From the NCBI GenBank assembly GCA_018269055.1, contig JAFDVI010000020.1:124001-188000 (forward strand): a stretch of 64,000 bases of DNA, given 5' to 3'. The first letter of the stretch is position 1. Every line of letters begins with the position of its first letter. Shown piece after piece: positions 57,467 to 64,000 of the stretch. The notes below the pieces were generated by a model that was given only the letters and a program-made list of their open reading frames with translations, had not been told where the DNA came from and searched no databases. Position numbers and translations under genes: made by a program. This DNA is from Acidobacteriota bacterium. Its GTDB lineage: Bacteria > Acidobacteriota > Blastocatellia > RBC074.

Positions 57467-59473
57467 TTAACGAAACAACTGGCTTAACTCCGGCAGAATC
57501 TTCGTCAATTCCGCAGCGACAAGTTTGCCGAACGTCGCGCTGCCTTTCCGCGACAGGTGTGTGCGGTCGGGCGAACCGTCCTGGTTTTTCGCATCAAACT
57601 CAGCCGCCGTGGTCGGGCCGAATTTGTTGAGCAGTTCAATGCTGAGGACGCTTAAATCAATCAAGGGAATCTTCTTTTCCGCCGCCACCTGCCGAGCGGC
57701 AGCGGCATAACTGGTCAATATGTCCGGGGCAATCCGGCCGTCCTTGAAGTTTCTGCGTGCCAAGGAAGTCACCAAAACCGGTTTCGCGCTAATCGCGCGC
57801 GCTTCATCCACATATCGCCGCAGAAAATCTTTGTACGTGGTGCTTGCGTCGGTTTCGCGCTCCGGGCCTTTGCCGGGCTGATCGTTGTGGCCGAATTGAA
57901 TCAACACATACGCCGGGCGCTGATCCAGCACTTTTTGCCAATGACCCTCGGCAATGTAACTGCGGGAACTTCGCCCGTTGCGCGCCAGATTGATGCATTC
58001 GACTTCGGCGCGACATTGTTCACGGAACCCCACGCCCCAGCCAGAACCTTCGGTCACGGTGGAGTCTCCGACCAAAACAATGCGCGTCGGAATCGCGCCG
58101 TTGATCTTGACGTTTTTCAGTGAAACGCCGTGCGCGTATTCGTACACGCTCGACCGCGCGACGTTGTCGAAAGTGCAGTTTTCCAGTCGGATATCCGTGA
58201 TCGGCGCTTTTTCAAACCCGCGCAGGTACAGTGCGTAATTGCTCTTGGCGCTTTTCACATCACGGACGCTGACGTTGCGCACCGTCGGCATAAACTCGCC
58301 CGCCGCGCCTTCTTCATAGGTGAAATCCACGGAAACAATCGAATCGCTGACCTGTCCAATCTGGACGTTGCGCATGTGAATGTTTTCCAGTGTGCCGCCC
58401 CGCACGGCATTGGTTTTCAGCCGCAGGGCGCGTTCCAGATGCGGGCTGTCCATCTTGCAGTTTTCGGCAAACACGTTGCGAACGCTGCCGGAAATTTCGC
58501 TGCCGATGGTCACGCCGCCGTGACCGTCTTTCATTTCGCAGTTTTGAATGATGACGTTTTCGGTGGGGACATTGACGCGGCGACCGTCTCCGTTACGACC
58601 GGATTTGATGGCGATGCAATCGTCGCCCGTATCGAAATAACAGTCCTTGATCAAAACGTCTGTGCAGCTTTCCGGATCGCAACCGTCGTTGTTCGGGCCA
58701 TGCGAATTGATGTGAACGCCGCTGACCGTGACGTTGCGGCACAGCACAGGATGGATTTCCCACATCGGCGAATTCAGGATCGTCACGCCTTCGATCAACA
58801 CATTCTGGCAGCGATACAGTTGAATGAAGTTCGGCCGAAGGTAGGAACCTTCGCCAAACTTGCGTTCGCTGACCGGGACATTCTTTTCGCCCATTTCGAT
58901 CAACAACCGGCGCGCCTTGTCCTGGTTTTCCGCATTGCGCGATCGCCCTTTCCACGGCCACCAGTGCGTTTCGTCGGCCTGACCATCGAGCGTGCCTTTG
59001 CCCGTGACGGCGATGTTGCGCTGTTCAAAGGCGTAAATGAACGGCGAGTAGTTCATCAGCTCCACGCCTTCCCAGCGCGTGAACACCAACGGCAAATACT
59101 GTTTGGGATCGCGGCCGAATTTGATTGTCGCGCCTTCACTGACGTGCAGATTGACATTGCTGAGCAGGTGAACCGCGCCGGTCAACCACATCCCCTGCGG
59201 AACAACGACGCGTCCGCCACCGGCTTTATTACAGGCGGCAATCGCCTTGTGAAACGCCTGTGTGCAATCGTTCTGTCCGCCTTCGACTGCGCCAAATTTT
59301 CGTATGTCGAACTCCCGACCGGCGAAAGTCGGCGGTTTGATGCGGCGCAAAATCTGTGACACTTGCGCCCAGGCATCAGGCGCAGCTTTTTGAGCGAGCG
59401 TCAGCGCAGCCAAATTTGGCCAGACCAATGCGGTCGCCAATCCTGATTTCAGGAATTCGCGGCGGTTATTCAT
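57467..59473 (-). CDS. Fusion of GH28 polygalacturonase and CE12-like SGNH acetylesterase
   Basis: A 668-residue protein with a Tat-like leader (NRREFLKSGLA). The GH28 beta-helix covers about 50-455 with the full catalytic set: Asp263 in NND, Asp284-Asp285 in GDDC, His318 in GHGG and Arg351/Lys353 in RLK. From about 463 an SGNH esterase follows: Ser471 in GDSTV, GRSSRSY, QFGHND (526-531), Asp636/His639 in DRTH. It could hydrolyse galacturonan and remove acetyl groups together. GGAGAATC precedes the ATG. It is the most upstream gene of the minus-strand pectin locus. Confidence 0.93.
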   Translation of the reverse strand: MNNRREFLKSGLATALVWPNLAALTLAQKAAPDAWAQVSQILRRIKPPTFAGREFDIRKFGAVEGGQNDCTQAFHKAIAACNKAGGGRVVVPQGMWLTGAVHLLSNVNLHVSEGATIKFGRDPKQYLPLVFTRWEGVELMNYSPFIYAFEQRNIAVTGKGTLDGQADETHWWPWKGRSRNAENQDKARRLLIEMGEKNVPVSERKFGEGSYLRPNFIQLYRCQNVLIEGVTILNSPMWEIHPVLCRNVTVSGVHINSHGPNNDGCDPESCTDVLIKDCYFDTGDDCIAIKSGRNGDGRRVNVPTENVIIQNCEMKDGHGGVTIGSEISGSVRNVFAENCKMDSPHLERALRLKTNAVRGGTLENIHMRNVQIGQVSDSIVSVDFTYEEGAAGEFMPTVRNVSVRDVKSAKSNYALYLRGFEKAPITDIRLENCTFDNVARSSVYEYAHGVSLKNVKINGAIPTRIVLVGDSTVTEGSGWGVGFREQCRAEVECINLARNGRSSRSYIAEGHWQKVLDQRPAYVLIQFGHNDQPGKGPERETDASTTYKDFLRRYVDEARAISAKPVLVTSLARRNFKDGRIAPDILTSYAAAARQVAAEKKIPLIDLSVLSIELLNKFGPTTAAEFDAKNQDGSPDRTHLSRKGSATFGKLVAAELTKILPELSQLFR

Positions 59474-59738
59474 GATTCTCCGGTTCAGTATCCAGCTCAG
59501 GGAACTTCGCAGCCCAAAAGGAAGCCACGTGTCAACTACCCTGAACTGTCAAAAAAGCGAGCAGGTATAAAAATTCAGAACTTTCGTCCCAGCAAAACTA
59601 ATTTTGTTTCTGCGGTTGAGGATCCCTCGACGGTCTTGTCGGGCTAGATTAGCAAGCTTAATATGTTGGCGATCTTTTCAGGGCAATGAGCCGTGCCTGA
59701 AATCTTTCCAAAAGAAATCTAAAATCGCGGGTAAGTCA
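59474..59738. other. Divergent promoter region between pectin locus and regulator
   Basis: This 265-base gap must hold the promoter for the leftward pectin operon and the rightward regulator. On the minus strand a TTGACA hexamer is visible in the block around 59530-59555, but no good -10 follows at 17 bases. No operator palindrome is clear. Confidence 0.45.
59636..59664 (+). promoter_or_regulatory. Candidate promoter for the propeller-type regulator
   Basis: TTGTCG (59636-59641) and TAATAT (59659-59664) are separated by 17 bases; each matches the consensus at four of six positions. Transcription would start near 59671, which supports a start codon after that point. Confidence 0.25.
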
Positions 59739-61928
59739 TTGAGCGCACATCGGGTTTATAAATTCGACTCTTTCAGTTTGGATGCCACAGCCAAGGTGTT
59801 GTTGCGGGATGGCCAACCTGTAACGATGACCCGCAAGGCGGTCGAAACACTCTTGGTGCTGACCGAAAACGCCGGGCAAGTCGTCCCCAAAGATGAACTG
59901 CTGAAAACCATCTGGCCGGATCGTGTCGTCGAGGAAGCCAACCTGACGCAGAACATCGCCATGGTTCGCAGAGCCTTGGCCGCTGAGCGCGGGTCGGCGG
60001 CTTACATTGAAACCTTCCCTGGTCGCGGGTATCGCATGGTAGGGCCGGTTGCGGTGGATGACCCGGCATTGCAGTTGTCGAAGCCTGATCAATTCAGTTT
60101 TGCGCTGAATGGTTCGGAACAGGCTGCTGAACCGATTGAAATTCCACCTCCGTCCGTGCCCAAAACCACAACCTTTTCGCTAAATAAGTGGCTGGTCGTA
60201 ACGATCATTGCGTTGGCCGCCGTCGGTTTGCTTGGCTGGTCATTGGCGCGGCGCAATTCCCCCGCCGCTGAAGCCGAATTTCACATCACGCCACTGACGC
60301 GTTTGGCGGGGAAGGAGTGGCAACCCGCGTTTTCCTCCGACAGCCGAAAACTCGCATTTGTCGCCGAACAGGAAGAAGATCAGCCTCCTGAAATTCGCGT
60401 GCAGCTTGAAGGTTCCAACAATTCGCGTGTGGTTTCATCAGATGCGGGGCATTACACCAGTCCGGCCTGGTCTCCGGATGGACAGGCCTTGGCGTACCTG
60501 CGCATCGGCAAAGAAGCGACAGAAGTTTTGACCACTGCTTTGCACAGCGACGGTTCAGCCGGAACAGAACGCGTGGTGACACGGTTTACGCCGCCGAATT
60601 ACGGTTACCCGTATCGGTTGCTGGATTGGTCGCCGGATGGACGTTGGCTGGCGGTTTCCCATTCCGAAACGCCCGGCAAACCGAATGGGCTGTTTTTGGT
60701 CAACCTGGCTACGGGCGAAAAAACGCCGTTGACCAAGCCGGCTGAAATGGTGGGCGGCGACCTCGATCCGCGCTTTTCGCCAGACGGCAAACAAATCACG
60801 TTTGTGCGGCACATTCACCGCTCGCACCAGGAACTTTATGCTGTGCCGGTAACGGGCGGCGAAGCCGTTCCCCTGACTTCCGACGCCAAACAAATCAGCA
60901 GTCATGATTGGGCGGGCGATGGGTCAATCGTCTTCGCTTCCGACCGCAGCGGCGAATTTCGATTGTGGCGGCTGAGGCCCGGAAACGCTGAAACCGACAA
61001 ACGGCTTCAGCGAATTGAAATTTTCAGTTCCTTTCCCATCGAAGTGTCGGTTGCACGATCGGCCGCGCGGTTGGCGTATTCGGTTCAGCCGCAGGATCGA
61101 AACATCTGGCGGTTGGATTTGAAAGAAAAACAATGGACGCGTGTGGTAGCCAGTTCGGCACAGGACGCCTCGCCACAGTATTCGCAGGACGGCACCAAAA
61201 TCTGTTTTCGCTCCGACCGCAGCGGCACGGAACAACTCTGGATCAGCGATGCCGATGGAAATAACCAGACACAAGTAACCAGAGGAGAGTTCTATCCTTC
61301 GGTCGGCCATTGGTCGCCGGATGGGCACAGCATCGTGTTCAACAACGCACGGACGGGCGCAATTTTCATCGCCGAATCGAAAGCGGCTGGCGACTGGAAA
61401 GTGCGTTCAACCGGAGCCAATGGCGTGCATCCGGTCTTTTCATTGGATGGGCAATGGATTTACGCGGGGACGACACAGAACATATTCAAATTCCCTGTGA
61501 CGGGGGGGCAGCCAATTACAGTCGTCAACACCGGCGGGTTTTCGATGAGCTTGTCGTTGGACGGAAAGCGCCTGTATTTCAAGCGGGAACAAAATGACGC
61601 TGTGCTTTGGCAGGCAGACACCACGACCGGAGAAATGACGCGTGCGCTGGATGGATTGCTGCCGACCTGCACCAGTTGCTGGTCGTTGACGCCGACGGGA
61701 ATTTATTACCTCGGCAGCGACAAAAGCTCGTTTGACGCGCAAGCCATTTACTTTCATCGCTTCGCGGCCGGCGCAGATGAAGTTGACCGCCTGATCGTCA
61801 AATATCCTGAGCCTTTGTCTCCGGTGGGAAGCGGGCCGTTTTCCCTTTCCCCGGATTTGCGATTCCTGTTGTGTGTCCGAATGAATAAAACCAACAGCGA
61901 CATTATGCAGGTCGAGCCATTTCGCTGA
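59739..61928 (+). CDS. Membrane-anchored winged-helix regulator with beta-propeller sensor
   Basis: About 729 residues from a TTG start. Winged helix at about 5-103 (recognition block EEANLTQNIAMVRRAL, wing ETFPGRGYRMVGP), one membrane helix at about 150-170, then a TolB/PD40-like propeller (repeats of SPDGxxLAF/WSPDGRWLAV type) outside. No ATG exists upstream of the winged helix in frame, so TTG 59739 is chosen; TTG 59604 would add an atypical Arg/Cys-rich tail. Divergent from the pectin operon, so it is a candidate regulator of it. Confidence 0.82.
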   Translation: MSAHRVYKFDSFSLDATAKVLLRDGQPVTMTRKAVETLLVLTENAGQVVPKDELLKTIWPDRVVEEANLTQNIAMVRRALAAERGSAAYIETFPGRGYRMVGPVAVDDPALQLSKPDQFSFALNGSEQAAEPIEIPPPSVPKTTTFSLNKWLVVTIIALAAVGLLGWSLARRNSPAAEAEFHITPLTRLAGKEWQPAFSSDSRKLAFVAEQEEDQPPEIRVQLEGSNNSRVVSSDAGHYTSPAWSPDGQALAYLRIGKEATEVLTTALHSDGSAGTERVVTRFTPPNYGYPYRLLDWSPDGRWLAVSHSETPGKPNGLFLVNLATGEKTPLTKPAEMVGGDLDPRFSPDGKQITFVRHIHRSHQELYAVPVTGGEAVPLTSDAKQISSHDWAGDGSIVFASDRSGEFRLWRLRPGNAETDKRLQRIEIFSSFPIEVSVARSAARLAYSVQPQDRNIWRLDLKEKQWTRVVASSAQDASPQYSQDGTKICFRSDRSGTEQLWISDADGNNQTQVTRGEFYPSVGHWSPDGHSIVFNNARTGAIFIAESKAAGDWKVRSTGANGVHPVFSLDGQWIYAGTTQNIFKFPVTGGQPITVVNTGGFSMSLSLDGKRLYFKREQNDAVLWQADTTTGEMTRALDGLLPTCTSCWSLTPTGIYYLGSDKSSFDAQAIYFHRFAAGADEVDRLIVKYPEPLSPVGSGPFSLSPDLRFLLCVRMNKTNSDIMQVEPFR

Positions 61929-62038
61929 TCCGTTTGGAATTCCCATCAAATTCGGCCCAGGCGCTTATGCTGTCGGATTCGACTTGCTACTTTTGCCTAA
62001 GAGCCATTGCCGGTTACTATCTCCGCGCGTCAAAACCT

Positions 62039-63778
62039 ATGATCAAGTACGTGAGAACAAAAGTTAGCCTTGCGGTTCTGTTATTGGTTCTGTTGGGAAC
62101 CAGCGGTTGGTATTACTTCAGCCGGCCTGAACCGGTCGAAATCGCCACCTGTGTGCCCGAATCGGCAATGGCGTATTTGGAAATCAACAACCTGCCACAG
62201 CTTGCCACCGATCTGACCGCGACGCGCGCATGGCAGCAACTCGCTCCGGCATACGGCCTTTCGGATAAATTGGCGTATTTGAGTCAGGCGGGAAAGCTCA
62301 GTTGGCTGGCCGGATTGACCGGCAACAACGAAGCGACTGTTCTGGCCAGGGCGCAGGCCGCCATTGTCATTACTGGATTGGAAGCGCGCGAAGAAGCGAT
62401 CAAACCACGATTTGCGCTGCTCATTCTTTCCGCGCGCAATGAAAACGCCTTGCGCGCGGTGATTGAAAAACATTTGCCGGAATTGGCAAACGATCTGCTC
62501 GGGCCCACCAGCAAACTGACTTCCGATCAGGCAGGCACTGCGCTCACCGTTTATCGTTCTACCACCAATTCGGACAAGCAATTGTTTTCGGCGCAGGCAA
62601 AAGACATTTGGATTTTGGCCAATCACGCGGATGCGATTCGCGATTGCCTGAACACAATTCAGGGGCGGCAGGCTTCGATGGCCAACAACTTTTATCGCCA
62701 GCAGGCCCAACCTGTTATTGGAACAAATGCCACTGCATTCGGCTTTGTCACCGGCGAAGGCGTCAAGCGATTGTTGCGGCTGGGAACCTATCTGGCGTCA
62801 AACGGAATCGTCGGCAAAGCCGCGCTCGCCGGAGCCGTCGGCGATGTGTTTACGGAATTTTCCGGTCGCACTTGCGACGGACTGGCTTATGGAGCGAGTT
62901 TTGAAAACGGCCAGGTCGTTGACCGGTATGTCACACTGTTCAAACCGGAATTGACCGACAAGCTCAAGGAGATTGTCAAAATAAATCCGGCGGAAGCCCA
63001 AGCCTTGAGCATTATTCCAGCGGCGGCGCAGGAGGTCACGATTTACAAGGTTTTTCGTCCCAGCCAGACCTTGGAAGAAATCGAAAAAGCCGTTTCCGCC
63101 CGCGTGGATGCGGCGCAAAGTTTTTTGCTGCATCAATTTGTGTTGGGAATGCGTGAAGCAGCTTTCGGCGATAAATCCGCCGAACTGGCCAAGGCCGCCA
63201 TCGGAGACGAAATCGCCAGCTTCAATCTAAGCAAAAATCCCACTGACCGCGTCTGGTTGATTGCCGCGCGCGACCCGGCCAAGATTGCGCAACTGGCCGA
63301 AAACATCCTGACCCTTTTTCAAAATAAACGCGTCGCCACCTTGAGCCGTGAAACCGTCAACGGGCACGAAGTGTTAAGCTCCAGCGAACAGTTTCGCGGT
63401 TCAGCAGTATTCATCGGCAATTTTCTGGCGTTGGGTCAACGCAGCCAGTTGATTGGCTTGATCGAAGCCAACCAAGCCAGGCAAAGCCTGAAAACATCGC
63501 CCCAACTGGCCGCAACCGCCAAATTCGCAACGAGCGCTCCCTCGCTCAGCTATTCCTCTGTCAAAGATGAAAGCCGGGAAATGATGACCGAACTGGCAAG
63601 ATTTGCCGGTTTGGCGGTGATTCCCGCAAAAGTAACGGCCCTGGATCAGCTTCCACTTGCTGCCAGCGCAACTTCGATTGGCGACCAGGGCTTGCTGGTT
63701 GAAACCCACTCACCGTTTGGCAATCTTCCTTTCCTGGTGTCGCTGATCGTCGGGACGAATTCCCCCACAAACCCATGA
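62039..63778 (+). CDS. Membrane-anchored protein of unknown function
   Basis: A 579-residue protein with an N-terminal signal anchor (about residues 9-24, [19 protein letters not shown]). The rest is mixed alpha/beta with the blocks [14 protein letters not shown] near the start and [15 protein letters not shown] near the end, a pattern seen in DUF3352-like substrate-free paralogues, but I do not recognise the family firmly. It overlaps the next ABC ATPase gene by ATGA, so it probably works with that transporter. ATG 61967 is an alternative start. Confidence 0.65.
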   Translation: MIKYVRTKVSLAVLLLVLLGTSGWYYFSRPEPVEIATCVPESAMAYLEINNLPQLATDLTATRAWQQLAPAYGLSDKLAYLSQAGKLSWLAGLTGNNEATVLARAQAAIVITGLEAREEAIKPRFALLILSARNENALRAVIEKHLPELANDLLGPTSKLTSDQAGTALTVYRSTTNSDKQLFSAQAKDIWILANHADAIRDCLNTIQGRQASMANNFYRQQAQPVIGTNATAFGFVTGEGVKRLLRLGTYLASNGIVGKAALAGAVGDVFTEFSGRTCDGLAYGASFENGQVVDRYVTLFKPELTDKLKEIVKINPAEAQALSIIPAAAQEVTIYKVFRPSQTLEEIEKAVSARVDAAQSFLLHQFVLGMREAAFGDKSAELAKAAIGDEIASFNLSKNPTDRVWLIAARDPAKIAQLAENILTLFQNKRVATLSRETVNGHEVLSSSEQFRGSAVFIGNFLALGQRSQLIGLIEANQARQSLKTSPQLAATAKFATSAPSLSYSSVKDESREMMTELARFAGLAVIPAKVTALDQLPLAASATSIGDQGLLVETHSPFGNLPFLVSLIVGTNSPTNP

Positions 63779-64000
63779 GCCAAACCAACGAGAGCAAGGC
63801 GAGTTTCTCAACAGCGTTATTGGTGTGCGAAAACCTGACCAAAGTTTACTCAGGCCGCACGGAAGAGGTCGTCGTTTTTCGCGATTTGAACCTGGAAGTC
63901 GCGCGCGGAGAAATGGTTGCCATCGTCGGAGCATCCGGCGCGGGCAAATCCACACTGCTGCATTTATTGGGCGGACTGGATACGGCGACTTTCGGAACCG
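63775..64000 (+). CDS. LolD-type ABC transporter ATP-binding protein, truncated by window end
   Basis: Only the first 75 residues are present. They show the N-terminal strand [11 protein letters not shown], the linker [21 protein letters not shown] and the Walker [10 protein letters not shown] followed by LLHLLGGLD, which is characteristic of the LolD/MacB-like class of ATPases for lipoprotein release or peptide export. The start overlaps the stop of the upstream gene (ATGA at 63775-63778). The gene runs off the window, so Walker B and signature are not visible. Confidence 0.85.
   Translation, partial: MSQTNESKASFSTALLVCENLTKVYSGRTEEVVVFRDLNLEVARGEMVAIVGASGAGKSTLLHLLGGLDTATFGT

Noticed and set aside
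59604-59738. Longer N-terminus of the propeller-type regulator from TTG 59604
   Set aside because: The added 45 residues are Arg/Cys-rich and would overlap the candidate promoter.

Overview
The window is a 64-kb piece of a Gram-negative chromosome that reads as an acidobacterium (Acidobacteriota, Blastocatellia-like). This is inferred from the gene mix: two very large Oar-type TonB-dependent receptors with N-terminal carboxypeptidase-regulatory-like domains and no SusD partner, two one-component regulators (winged helix, one membrane helix, then TPR or beta-propeller sensor), many secreted S9/S10/M1 peptidases, Tat-exported sugar enzymes and clear Shine-Dalgarno sites. No rRNA, tRNA, transposase or CRISPR array was seen, so the species cannot be named.

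Layout. 1-9735 (+): an S9 dipeptidyl-peptidase-like enzyme, a GH39 beta-xylosidase, a GH127 beta-L-arabinofuranosidase, a flavin split-barrel protein and a Tat-exported GH31. 9762-12847: a divergent winged-helix/TPR regulator and a double NTF2-like secreted protein. 12850-18309 (-): an M1 metallopeptidase, a lower-GC two-gene insert (a subtilase without signal peptide plus a 77-residue I9/propeptide-like protein) and an S10 carboxypeptidase. 18401-24665 (-): a kinase resembling the plant L-arabinokinase ARA1 overlapping galT, a second GH127/GH146 enzyme and a LIC_10091-like protein. 24901-27539 (-): a molybdenum hydroxylase pair. 27622-59473 (-): a pectin/rhamnogalacturonan locus with rhamnose catabolism (rhaB, rhaI, rhaEW), CE12-GH106 fusion, PL22, PL11, GH28, a DUF1080/Gfo-Idh/TIM-barrel trio, GH51, two Oar-like receptors flanking a CE8-esterase fusion, and a GH28-CE12 fusion. 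59739-64000 (+): a winged-helix/beta-propeller regulator, a membrane-anchored unknown protein and a truncated LolD-type ABC ATPase.

Working together: CE8 and CE12 domains would strip methyl and acetyl esters, GH28 and PL11 would cut homogalacturonan and rhamnogalacturonan I, GH106 would release rhamnose, GH51/GH127/GH146 would release arabinose from side chains, and PL22 would process unsaturated digalacturonate. Oar-like receptors would import oligomers; rhamnose is then isomerised, phosphorylated and split to DHAP and lactaldehyde/lactate. Arabinose may enter through a 1-phosphate route (ARA1-like kinase plus GalT), since no araA/B/D is present here.

A second layer is non-coding: many intergenic gaps contain an imperfect inverted repeat or hairpin cluster. 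Stem sequences mostly differ from gap to gap, but architecture recurs, and in places the repeat supplies a gene's stop codon or ribosome-binding region. The strongest leads are the ARA1-like kinase/GalT pair, the split subtilase/I9 pair, three esterase fusions in one locus, and the intergenic palindrome system.
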